From positions 1,072,088 to 1,136,087 of the forward strand of contig NZ_GL732463.1 in assembly GCF_000187585.1 (NCBI RefSeq): a stretch of DNA of 64,000 nucleotides, in the 5' to 3' direction. The position numbers and the translations under genes were made by a program. Positions within the stretch are counted from its first letter, which is position 1, and each line of letters opens with the position of its first letter. Of the stretch, positions 55,143-62,767 are shown piece after piece. The DNA is from Streptococcus peroris ATCC 700780 (GTDB taxonomy: Bacteria; Bacillota; Bacilli; Lactobacillales; Streptococcaceae). The notes under the pieces are model-generated. The model saw nothing but the letters and a program-made list of their open reading frames with translations, was not told the origin of the DNA and searched no databases.

Positions 55143-55475
55143 TTTAATCCCCTTTGGATTGATAAAATTATACGCCTTGCCTACAAAGATCAAGATACTA
55201 AGGACGTCAAAAGCACAGTAAAAATAGGAAACTGGTGAAGTCTTCGATGAAGACAAGACAGTTTATCTTTTTTACACAGCTTTTCGGCCGGGTTCAATTA
55301 CTCAAGATACTAAACCGTTAAGCAACTCAAAAGGAAATCTATCTTTTTCACTAGGGATTTAGCCCGTGTTCAACTCCGAAATTACTTTAGATCTGATTCT
55401 TTAACTTACATCTCTTTGACATAGGATTAAGACTGCTTAAATATCGTTTATACCCTCATCTTTGTATCAAGTACG
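55143..55475 (-). promoter_or_regulatory. Long structured pnp leader
   Basis: Between a TGATAAAAT extended -10 (about 55482-55490, minus) and the pnp ATG lie about 330 bases without a gene. The leader holds a long hairpin at 55218-55275, in which GTAAAAAAGATAAACTG pairs with CAGTTTCCTATTTTTAC and GTCTTC-ATC-GAAGAC forms the tip. A second copy of the first half (GGGCTAAATCCCTAGTGAAA, near 55345-55370) lies upstream, as does a repeated TTAGTATCTTGA word. RNase III-type processing and autocontrol are plausible by analogy with Escherichia coli pnp. Confidence 0.65.
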
Positions 55476-55523
55476 TACAGAGTCTATTTTATCATATTTT
55501 TCTTAAAAAGTACGGTCTTTTCT

Positions 55524-55565
55524 ATAAAAAAGGAACCATTCTGCTATGAAAAGAAGAATGGTTTG
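55524..55565 (-). terminator. Intrinsic terminator after metF
   Basis: ACCATTCT / AGAATGGT core stem on minus followed by CCTTTTTT. Confidence 0.82.
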
Positions 55566-55577
55566 CTTTTTATTATT

Positions 55578-56438
55578 TTAAGGTTGGTGATTGAACAAGG
55601 CATGGGTTGCTTGGTGAATGTACTGAGCAGTGTCTGCATTGTTCATGGTGTAGAGATGTACCCCTGCTACGTCTTGCGTTACCAAGTCCACGATTTGATC
55701 TACTGCATAGGCAAGTCCTGCTGCTCTGAGTGACTCAGGGTCATTCTCATACTTGTCCAAGATAGCCTTAAATTTACGTGGGAGATGGATATTCTCACAA
55801 GTCTTCAAGAGACGAAGCGCTTGGTTACGATTGAGGATTGGCATGATACCTGCATGAATGGGAACATCAATCCCTGCCAAGGTACACTTGTCTTGGAAAT
55901 CGTAGAAACGCTCATTGTCAAAGAATAGCTGAGTGACAAGACTTGAACAGCCTGCATCCACTTTTCTCTTGAGATTTTGGATATCTGAGATTTGGTTTGG
56001 CGAATCCGGGTGCCCTTCTGGGTAACAAGCACCAACAATATCAAAGTGTGGGGCCTGCTCCTTGATAAACTCAATCAAGTCTGTGGCGTAACGGAAATCC
56101 TTCTGTGGCTCAACACCTGGAATGATATCCCCACGCAAAGCCAAGATTTTCTGAACCCCAACTTTATCCAAATCCGCAATGGTCTCAGCCACCTTGTCCT
56201 TAGTCAAATAGATAGCTGGCAAGTGAGCAATGGTTGGGATCTCCAAGTCATTTTGGATATAGTCTGCCAAACGAACCGTCGTCTCTTTGATATTAAATTT
56301 ATTATTACTAGCAGTCACACTGATGAAGTGTGGTGCCAAGCCCTGCATGTCTTTCAGGGCTGCAATAATTTTGTCATTGCCTACTTCTGGGTTTGGAGGG
56401 AAAACTTCAAATGAGAGGGACGGTGTTTGACGTGACAT
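55578..56438 (-). CDS. metF: 5,10-methylenetetrahydrofolate reductase
   Basis: A 286-residue flavoprotein that makes 5-methyl-THF, the methyl donor for MetE. It starts with SLSFEVFPPNPEVGNDK, including the catalytic Glu of the SFEFFPP motif, and has ALRGDIIPG near residue 98 and ACYPEGHPDS near 137. It lies 62 bases after metE in a metEF operon ending in a terminator, and should share the Met-box control of metE. Confidence 0.95.
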   Translation of the reverse strand: MSRQTPSLSFEVFPPNPEVGNDKIIAALKDMQGLAPHFISVTASNNKFNIKETTVRLADYIQNDLEIPTIAHLPAIYLTKDKVAETIADLDKVGVQKILALRGDIIPGVEPQKDFRYATDLIEFIKEQAPHFDIVGACYPEGHPDSPNQISDIQNLKRKVDAGCSSLVTQLFFDNERFYDFQDKCTLAGIDVPIHAGIMPILNRNQALRLLKTCENIHLPRKFKAILDKYENDPESLRAAGLAYAVDQIVDLVTQDVAGVHLYTMNNADTAQYIHQATHALFNHQP

Positions 56439-56500
56439 ATATATGAACCTTTTCTAGTTGATTTCTTACTGTTCAACCATGTAGAGAGAATTTTCTTTTC

Positions 56501-58750
56501 TTACAATTTCTCACGCGCAGCTTTCGCAGCGTCTACAAGGCGGATCAAGCTTTCTTTCGTTTCTGGGATACCACGTGTTTTCAAACCACAGTCAGGGTTG
56601 ATCCATACTTTCTTGCTTGGTACTTTGGCAAGGATGGCTTCGATGGTGTGGTCGATTTCGCCTTCGTTAGGCACACGAGGAGAGTGGATATCGTAAACTC
56701 CAGGACCCACTTCTGTCTGGAAGTTTTGAGCTTTGAGTTCGTCCAAGATTTCAAGATTTGAACGGCTAGCTTCAAATGAGATAACGTCCGCATCCATGTT
56801 GTCGATAGCTGGGATGATATCTGTAAATTCTGAGTAACACATGTGAGTGTGGATTTGTGTATCTGGTGCTACAGTTGAATGTACCAAGCGGAAGGCTGGA
56901 ATAGCCCAGTCAAGGTAGTCTTCGTACCAGTCGCTACGACGGAGTGGCAATTTCTCACGAAGAGCAGCCTCGTCGATTTGGATGATTTTCACGCCTGCAG
57001 CTTCAAGGTCAAGAACTTCATCCTTGATTGCAAGAGCGATTTGAAGAGTAGAATCCTTGATAGAGATGTCTTCACGTGGGAATGACCAGTTAAGGATAGT
57101 AACAGGTCCAGTCAACATACCTTTAACAGGTTTGTCCGTACGGCTTTGTGCGTAGCTAGACCATTTGACAGTGATTGGGTTGAGACGAGTGACATCACCC
57201 CAGATGATTGGTGGTTTCACCCCACGCATACCGTATGATTGTACCCAACCGTTTTTAGAGAATAGGTAACCAGACAAGTTTTGACCGAAGTACTCAACCA
57301 TGTCGTTACGTTCGAATTCACCGTGTACAAGCACGTCAAATCCAACTTCTTCTTGCCATTTGATCCATTCATCGATAGTTTTAGCAAGGAAAGCATCATA
57401 TTCTTCTTGTGACAATTCACCCTTACGGAAGGCCAAACGTTTAGCACGAACTTCCTTGGTTTGAGGGAATGAACCGATGGTTGTTGTTGGAAGAGGTGGA
57501 AGTTTGAATGCTTCTTCTTGGATAGCTTCACGTTCTGCGAAGGCTGGCAAACGAGTGTAGTCTGCGTCTGTCAAAGCAGCGATACGCGCACGAAGTTCTG
57601 CATTTTCACCAACACGTTCAGTCGCAAAGAGTTCTTTGTTTGCTGCAAGAGCCTCTGCACCTTGACCGTTGCGGATAGCATCCAAGTCACGAAGTTCTTC
57701 CAATTTTTCAACTGCAAAAGCAAAGTGGTTCAAGATAGCTGGTTCAAATTCTTCGTTAGCTGTTGTAAATGGCACATGAAGAAGTGAACATGAGCTTGTC
57801 AAAACGATGTTTTCAGCTGGAATTTGCTCAAGAACAGCCAAGCTCTTTTCGTAGTTGTTGCGCCAGATGTTCTTACCATTGACAATACCTGCATAGAGAG
57901 TCTTGTCAGCTGGGAATCCACCTTTAACGAGTTCAAGAGTTTTCTTACCTTCAACGAAGTCAAGACCGATAGCATCTACTGGCAATTTGACAAGGTCAGC
58001 ATAAACGTCACGAACGTCTCCGAAGTAAGTTTGAAGCAAAACTTCAAGACCTTTTTTATCAGCCAAAAGCTTGTTGTAAATGTTCAAGAAGAGTGCTTTT
58101 TCTTCTTCTGTCAAGTCTTTGACGAGAGCAGCTTCGTCCAATTGGATACGAGTTGCACCAAGTTCAGCCAATTTGGCAAAAACGTCTTGGTAAGCAGCCA
58201 CTAAGCTATCGACGAAGTCTTCTGCTTTCACGCCTTCTTCAAAGTCTGATAATTGAAGGAAAGTGAATGGACCTACAAGGACTGGACGAGTGTTAAGACC
58301 AAGTTCTTTTGCTTCTTGGAACTCATCAAAAATCTTGTGACCAGCCAATTTTACTTGAGTGTCTTTTTCAAATTTAGGAACGATGTAGTGGTAGTTAGTG
58401 TTGAACCATTTCTTCATCGGAAGGGCACGAACATCCCCTTTTTCTCCTTGGTAACCACGTCCCAAAGCAAAGTAACGTTCAAGATCAGACAATTCCAAGT
58501 TTTGAACAGATGCAGGAACTACGTTGAAAAGGAAAGCAGCATCAAGGAAGTTGTCATAGTGAGAAAAGTCATTTGATGGGATTTCAGTGATGCCTTTTTC
58601 TTTGACGATGTTCCAGTGTTTTGCACGCAATTCTTTAGCAGCAGCCAAGAGTTCTTCTTCTGAGATTTCTTTTCTAAAGTATTTTTCAGTTGTAAATTTT
58701 AATTCGCGGAATTCACCCAAACGAGGGAAACCGATAATTGTAGTTGACAT
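56501..58750 (-). CDS. metE: Cobalamin-independent methionine synthase
   Basis: A 749-residue enzyme transferring a methyl group from 5-methyl-THF (polyglutamate) to homocysteine. The N-terminal half starts [17 protein letters not shown]. The catalytic C-terminal half has [21 protein letters not shown] with zinc ligands His and Cys, and [10 protein letters not shown] with the last zinc Cys. The ATG at 58750 has GGAGG before it; 39 in-frame upstream codons include the Met box and are not coding. Transcription probably needs MtaR bound at 58833-58849. Confidence 0.97.
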   Translation of the reverse strand: MSTTIIGFPRLGEFRELKFTTEKYFRKEISEEELLAAAKELRAKHWNIVKEKGITEIPSNDFSHYDNFLDAAFLFNVVPASVQNLELSDLERYFALGRGYQGEKGDVRALPMKKWFNTNYHYIVPKFEKDTQVKLAGHKIFDEFQEAKELGLNTRPVLVGPFTFLQLSDFEEGVKAEDFVDSLVAAYQDVFAKLAELGATRIQLDEAALVKDLTEEEKALFLNIYNKLLADKKGLEVLLQTYFGDVRDVYADLVKLPVDAIGLDFVEGKKTLELVKGGFPADKTLYAGIVNGKNIWRNNYEKSLAVLEQIPAENIVLTSSCSLLHVPFTTANEEFEPAILNHFAFAVEKLEELRDLDAIRNGQGAEALAANKELFATERVGENAELRARIAALTDADYTRLPAFAEREAIQEEAFKLPPLPTTTIGSFPQTKEVRAKRLAFRKGELSQEEYDAFLAKTIDEWIKWQEEVGFDVLVHGEFERNDMVEYFGQNLSGYLFSKNGWVQSYGMRGVKPPIIWGDVTRLNPITVKWSSYAQSRTDKPVKGMLTGPVTILNWSFPREDISIKDSTLQIALAIKDEVLDLEAAGVKIIQIDEAALREKLPLRRSDWYEDYLDWAIPAFRLVHSTVAPDTQIHTHMCYSEFTDIIPAIDNMDADVISFEASRSNLEILDELKAQNFQTEVGPGVYDIHSPRVPNEGEIDHTIEAILAKVPSKKVWINPDCGLKTRGIPETKESLIRLVDAAKAAREKL

Positions 58751-58803
58751 GTTTTGTCCTCCAAAAATTGTTGTTGAAACTATCTTAACAGAAAAGAAAG
58801 CGT

Positions 58804-58849
58804 CTGTATAATTGTAAAAAATTAGGCTTTGATATAGTTTGAAACTATA
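58804..58849 (-). promoter_or_regulatory. metE promoter with Met box
   Basis: 58833-58849 reads TATAGTTTGAAACTATA, a perfect inverted repeat and exact Met box of the streptococcal MtaR/MetR regulon. A -10-like TATACA lies at about 58805-58810 on minus, 22 bases downstream. Confidence 0.85.
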
Positions 58850-58865
58850 TGGCTTTTTAAAGCAC

Positions 58866-58895
58866 AAAAAAGAATTTGGAGAAGATTCCCCAAAT
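58866..58895 (-). terminator. Terminator after the higA relic
   Basis: ATTTGG / CCAAAT stem with an inner GGA/TCT extension, followed on minus by TCTTTTTTG. It separates the relic from metE. Confidence 0.65.
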
Positions 58896-59009
58896 CCTTT
58901 GGTAGATAACTGTTCATAGACTTTTTAAATAGCTACGTTCAGAACAAAATAGCAACAAATTGAAAGCCGACTATGGCTTGTTATTAGAAAAGACTATAGG
59001 TCAGTTTAA

Positions 59010-59304
59010 TTAACTTTTCCCCTGTTCAAGTGGAACGACTGCTAGTGTCTTTCCTAAACTGGCTAAAACCTTTAAGACCGTATCCAACTGAGGGCTAGTC
59101 TTTCCTGTTTCCATCCTAGCTATGACAGGCTGACTCACTCCACTAAGTTCTTCTAGCTTTTTCTGACTGATTCCTTGCTCACGTCTAGCCTCGATCAATT
59201 CACTCATGATAGCCACTCACATATCACTTTCAAGGATTTCCTCCTTGGTGAAGAGTTCTGACCGGACATCCTTCCAATTACTCCCAATGGCACTATTCTT
59301 CATC
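59010..59304 (-). pseudogene. Disrupted HigA-type antitoxin (Xre family)
   Basis: From ATG at 59304 the frame begins MKNSAIGS, then needs a one-base shift near 59280 to continue NWKDVRSELFTKEEILESDM. A TGA stop follows at 59217-59219, where an Arg codon would be expected, and then the intact C-terminal 68 residues follow. That last part is a clean Xre helix-turn-helix (GISQKKLEELSGVSQPVIARM) ending LGKTLAVVPLEQGKS. Two independent lesions show that the full antitoxin is not made. The short open frame from GTG 59216 or the nearby ATG 59207 could still yield a DNA-binding fragment. The match to HigA antitoxins is from family knowledge. Confidence 0.75.
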
Positions 59305-59340
59305 ACTTAATCCTCTTTCTTTTAAGTCCTTCAGTTCACG
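59294..59340 (-). pseudogene. 3' remnant of a HigB-type toxin gene
   Basis: In the frame overlapping the higA start the sequence reads KDLKERGLSDEE-stop (TAG at 59294-59296), the usual end of a phage-Gp49/HigB-like toxin. Only about 14 codons remain. Upstream, AT-rich promoter-like sequence with the inverted repeat ATAACTT-TT-AAGTTAT (about 59360-59375) follows directly, so the body of the toxin gene has been deleted between promoter and tail. Confidence 0.55.
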
Positions 59341-59404
59341 CTTGGCTTTTTTAAAATTATAACTTAAAAGTTATTAAAAGTAAATTCAAATACTTATAAA
59401 AAGA

Positions 59405-59429
59405 AGACCTTAGAAAATTCTAAAGGTCT
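59405..59429 (-). terminator. Terminator after the pyrimidine-dimer glycosylase gene
   Basis: AGACCTTTAGAA / TTCTAAGGTCT stem followed on minus by TCTTTTTAT; also T-rich on plus. It separates the repair genes from the toxin-antitoxin relic. Confidence 0.78.
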
Positions 59430-59488
59430 CATTTTTATTATTCGAAAAAATTACGAAAAGAGTTCTAAATTAGAAGTCATACTGACTC

Positions 59489-59854
59489 TTAATCCAACTC
59501 TATCCCCTTCTCTCGGAGATTAGCCAGACACTCCTCATAGTAGGAGTCGTCATGTTCACTATAGATAGGACTGTTCAGCTTTTCCTCTGCTAAGTCTTGA
59601 TAAGGAGGGCAGGTCTTGCCACGGTAGTTCTTATCCAACCACTCTGGACTGACCTTGTAGCCACGGTCAGCCATCTCCTCCATGATCAAACGATGATAGG
59701 CATAGAGACGATAGGGCGAGTGGGTAAAGACATAGTCAACCGTCGCATGCTTTCTGCCCCAGCCATTGCCACGAAGGGCGCAACACTCTCGATGTTGCCC
59801 CAAGAGCTGAGGACGGGGAAGTTGTGAAATCAAAGCCTCATGCCAAAGTCTCAT
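59489..59854 (-). CDS. Pyrimidine dimer DNA glycosylase-like protein
   Basis: A 121-residue protein of the Pyr_excise (T4 endonuclease V-related) family. It begins MRLWHEALISQLPRPQLLGQ and continues HRECCALRGNGWGRKHATVDYVF; the N-terminal residue, the Arg and the Glu in HRE correspond to positions used by endonuclease V for base excision at UV dimers. The C-terminal half is shared by bacterial members. It overlaps the DUF1722 gene by 17 bases and must be co-expressed with it. Enzyme activity has not been shown for this bacterial subfamily as far as I know, so the function is inferred. Confidence 0.75.
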   Translation of the reverse strand: MRLWHEALISQLPRPQLLGQHRECCALRGNGWGRKHATVDYVFTHSPYRLYAYHRLIMEEMADRGYKVSPEWLDKNYRGKTCPPYQDLAEEKLNSPIYSEHDDSYYEECLANLREKGIELD

Positions 59855-60242
59855 GGGAGTCTCCTTTCAGCAAGGTAGAATTTTGAAGATAGCTATTTGG
59901 GTAACGTTCAAGTAAATCTCGAGTCTTAGCAATCAAGTCTTGCTTAGAAGCTTGACCGAAGCGATAGCGATCCAGCAAGAGCATATAGTCTTTGCGTTCG
60001 TCAAGGCTTGCTTGCTTTTTAAAATAGCCCCAAATATGCTGAAAGGCATTGCAAACCTGACCCCTGTGTTCTTGGATCTGGCAGGCACGGTCAATCATCT
60101 CTTGAACCTGTCTCAGCTCCACCACCTCTTGCTTGAGATACTGGCGAATATCCTTGTAAATATTGCTGGAATGGCTCAAAACAAGGTATTTATTTTCCGC
60201 CCAGAGTTGCTGACAAAGGGCACGTTGGTTGTTATTTTCCAT
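59838..60242 (-). CDS. DUF1722 (YbgA-like) protein
   Basis: A 134-residue protein matching the DUF1722 domain: LWAENKYLVLSHSSNIYKDIRQYL at the start, AFQHIWGYFKKQASLDERKDYMLLLDRYRFG in the middle and RYPNSYLQNSTLL at the end. In other bacteria this domain occurs alone or fused to photolyase-linked or DUF523 proteins, which hints at a DNA-repair link. Its partner here, encoded in a 17-base overlap, is a UV-dimer glycosylase-like protein. GGAG lies before the ATG. Confidence 0.8.
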   Translation of the reverse strand: MENNNQRALCQQLWAENKYLVLSHSSNIYKDIRQYLKQEVVELRQVQEMIDRACQIQEHRGQVCNAFQHIWGYFKKQASLDERKDYMLLLDRYRFGQASKQDLIAKTRDLLERYPNSYLQNSTLLKGDSHETLA

Positions 60243-60301
60243 ATTTCTCCTTAACTTCTACTAGTTCCCAGGAAATACGGAAACAAAGTTATATCTATAA
60301 A

Positions 60302-60334
60302 ATGAGCGAATTATGAGCGGAATATGAGCGAATA
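60302..60334. repeat. Three tandem 11-base repeats
   Basis: ATGAGCGAATT (60302-60312), ATGAGCGGAAT (60313-60323) and ATGAGCGAATA (60324-60334) stand head to tail in the short gap between hsdM and the DUF1722 gene. They lie about 60 bases before the DUF1722 start, where a promoter or operator would be expected. Confidence 0.85.
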
Positions 60335-60345
60335 AATTAACCCCA

Positions 60346-61947
60346 TTATCCTTTAAAGTTTTTCAAAAACTCTTTAAGCTCAGCATCGGCTTCTGGTGTG
60401 GTTCCGTGGAGTTGACCGAGCATTTCGAGTAAAGAAGCTGTTTGGCTTTCGATTGCTTTATTTGTCTCGTTAATCTTGCTGACGATGTCTGTCAGCGGCT
60501 CTACTTCTTCTTCCTCAAAGGTATCTACATAGCGAGGGATATTGAGGTTGTAGTCATTTTCGACGATTTCTTCATAGCTTGCCAGATGGACAAACTTATC
60601 AATCTCCTCACGTGACTTGTAGGCTTCCAGAATCTTCTCGATATGAGCATCCGTCATGATATTTTGGTTTTTGCCCTTATCAAACTCCTTAGAAGCATCG
60701 ATAAAGTAGACATCGCGATTGGTACGGTTCTTTTTGAGAATGATAACCGTAGTCGGAATGCTGGTATTAAAGAAGATATTGGCTGGTAGACCGATAACCG
60801 TATCAATGGCACCTTCTTCTAACAAGGCCTTACGAATAGTTCCCTCTGCATTTCCACGGAAGAGAACACCATGGGGAAGAACGATAGCCATGACTCCATT
60901 ATCCTGCTTGAGGTGGTAATATCCATGTAGGAGGAAGGCAAAGTCAGCCTTGGACTGGGGCGCCAGTTTCCCAAATGGAGAGAAACGAGGATCAGCCATA
61001 AAGCCAGAGCTTGCAGACCACTTGGCAGAGTATGGAGGGTTCATGAGAACACCGTCAAAGTTGGTCGGCTCCTGAGTTGGCCAGTCTTCATCCAGTGTAT
61101 CGGCATTGTGGAGAAATTGATTCTCAACAGGAACGCCGTGTAGGATCATGTTCATCCGAGCTAGGTTATAGGTCGAAGTATTGAGCTCCTGACCAAAGTA
61201 GACGACTGTCTGCGGTTTATGAGAGTATTTCTTGGCATTTAGCAAGAGAGAGCCAGAACCCATAGTCGCATCATAGATGGTAAAGCCTTCCTGATTCTCA
61301 CGACCTAAAAAGGCAATCTGAGTCATGAGTTTGGCAACAGGCTGAGGCGTATAAAACTCACCAGCTTTCTTGCCCGAGTCAGTCGCAAACTGACCGATCA
61401 GATACTCATAGGCATCCCCCAGCATATCGCCAGCGTGACCAGCCACGTCTAGCACAGCCAACTCTTTCATGACTGCTGCTACCGTTTGGTTTTGCTTTTG
61501 CGGAGTTGCTCCTAGCTTTTTAGAGTAGAGGTCGATATCTTCAAAGAGATTTTCATAGAGGTCGTCACTCTGCTCGATATCACGAAAACCTTGGGCCAAA
61601 TCTTCCAGCTGGAAAGTCCCCTCATTGACACGTGCTACCAGAGCCGTAAAAGTCAGGTCTGGCTTGATGATATAGTTGAGCTCATCATTCATAACAGAGA
61701 CCAGATCCTCATGGGTCTCCGCATCCTCGTAGTAGTTGCGATAGACCTCAAGGGCATCCTCAAGACTATCTGTCCCCTCTTCCATGGTCTCAGCCACGAA
61801 AAAGAGCATCTTATCAGACAGGTACTTGTAAAAGACCATGCCCAAGAGATAGGACTTGTAGTCATTGGCATCCATCTTGGAGCGGAGAACATCCGCTGAG
61901 TTCCACAGGGCTTGGTAGAGCGACTGGGACGTTTGTGTTGTTTCCAT
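60346..61947 (-). CDS. hsdM: Type I restriction-modification methyltransferase subunit HsdM
   Basis: A 533-residue N6-adenine methyltransferase subunit. The N-terminal helical HsdM domain (about 5-150) is followed by the SAM-binding motif I YDATMGSGSLLL near residue 227 and the catalytic motif IV NPPYSAKW near residue 303. The C-terminus is helical and should contact HsdS. Motif I and NPPY are intact, so it looks active. However no HsdS (specificity) gene follows it, only a 103-base gap and DUF1722, and no HsdR is visible in the window. Upstream are a RecB-like nuclease (46-base gap) and a KAP NTPase on the same strand. Confidence 0.95.
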   Translation of the reverse strand: METTQTSQSLYQALWNSADVLRSKMDANDYKSYLLGMVFYKYLSDKMLFFVAETMEEGTDSLEDALEVYRNYYEDAETHEDLVSVMNDELNYIIKPDLTFTALVARVNEGTFQLEDLAQGFRDIEQSDDLYENLFEDIDLYSKKLGATPQKQNQTVAAVMKELAVLDVAGHAGDMLGDAYEYLIGQFATDSGKKAGEFYTPQPVAKLMTQIAFLGRENQEGFTIYDATMGSGSLLLNAKKYSHKPQTVVYFGQELNTSTYNLARMNMILHGVPVENQFLHNADTLDEDWPTQEPTNFDGVLMNPPYSAKWSASSGFMADPRFSPFGKLAPQSKADFAFLLHGYYHLKQDNGVMAIVLPHGVLFRGNAEGTIRKALLEEGAIDTVIGLPANIFFNTSIPTTVIILKKNRTNRDVYFIDASKEFDKGKNQNIMTDAHIEKILEAYKSREEIDKFVHLASYEEIVENDYNLNIPRYVDTFEEEEVEPLTDIVSKINETNKAIESQTASLLEMLGQLHGTTPEADAELKEFLKNFKG

Positions 61948-61993
61948 AGTGTTTCTTTCTAAGTTTTACAAATATTCTTCAAAAAGTGGTTGC

Positions 61994-62749
61994 TTAGGAA
62001 TAGCCAATCACTTCTCTTTCTACCGTTTGAACCAAGTCCAAAGGAATATCAGAGACAGGAAGTTGATAAACGATATTTTTTCGAGGGTTATAAAATCCAA
62101 GATTTTCGATAGAAAGGAAGTCAGGGTCAAAGGAATGTAAGCCCATGATATAGTATACAAGGACTTGTAGTGTATGGTCTTTATTAGGAGCTGTTTTAGT
62201 CACCTTAAAATCCCATAATGTATCCTTGGTAAGAAAATCTCCATCACCCTTGTCAATCGTATCTGTATAACCTCCAAGAAAGTTAAAGCCATCTTTCACC
62301 AAAGGACCATAGAGATCAAAGAAACAAAGGCTTCTCTCCACCATGATACAAATATTCTCTATCGTTTCTGCATCCACTGAAATTTCCTCAAAAGGCTTAT
62401 AATACTGCTTCCCTGCACGAAAGACGACATCAAAGGACGCTAGACGACACGCACTTTCTATCGATAAATCATCCAATCCTGTCACCAAATCGAGCAGTGC
62501 TTCTGCTAGGTCTCCCATGCCCACCATCTGAGCTCCCATGAGAGAAATTCTGAAAGCATCACGGGCTTCTGTCCCTTTCATAAAACGGGTCAAGTAGTCC
62601 ACACAAATCCCCACTAAACTAGGAGATACAGACTCTACCGGATGAAGAACTCTGTGATCTTCGAACTGCTCTACTGAAAATAACTTGATGGGCAAGTAGC
62701 CACCTCGAGGTTGGTTAATTTCTTTGATACGTTGTGTTACAGATACCAT
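61994..62749 (-). CDS. RecB/Cas4-like PD-(D/E)XK nuclease-fold protein
   Basis: A 251-residue protein not matching a named gene. Residues 155-205 carry a complete RecB-type nuclease signature: GDGD (Asp169/Asp171), then LWDFKV with Asp180-x-Lys182, then the QxxxY motif in LQVLVYYIMG (Gln195, Tyr199). This is the pattern of Cas4 and the RecB C-terminal nuclease. The N-terminal 150 residues are helical and unassigned; no Fe-S cysteine cluster like that of Cas4 is evident. AAAAGGAGC precedes the ATG. It sits 18 bases after the KAP NTPase gene and before hsdM, so a defence-related role is likely. Confidence 0.7.
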   Translation of the reverse strand: MVSVTQRIKEINQPRGGYLPIKLFSVEQFEDHRVLHPVESVSPSLVGICVDYLTRFMKGTEARDAFRISLMGAQMVGMGDLAEALLDLVTGLDDLSIESACRLASFDVVFRAGKQYYKPFEEISVDAETIENICIMVERSLCFFDLYGPLVKDGFNFLGGYTDTIDKGDGDFLTKDTLWDFKVTKTAPNKDHTLQVLVYYIMGLHSFDPDFLSIENLGFYNPRKNIVYQLPVSDIPLDLVQTVEREVIGYS

Positions 62750-62767
62750 GAATGCTCCTTTTATCTT

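Noticed and set aside
55143-55256. 38-codon N-terminal extension of pnp
   Set aside because: The usual start MTKHVFQ has its own ribosome site at 55142, and the extension is made of the structured leader.
58751-58867. 39-codon N-terminal extension of metE
   Set aside because: It covers the Met box and promoter; GGAGG and the family start both point to 58750.
60243-62000. Phase-variable hsdS with inverted repeats next to hsdM
   Set aside because: Type I loci in this group often carry invertible hsdS genes, but no target-recognition-domain sequence or recombinase is present beside this hsdM.
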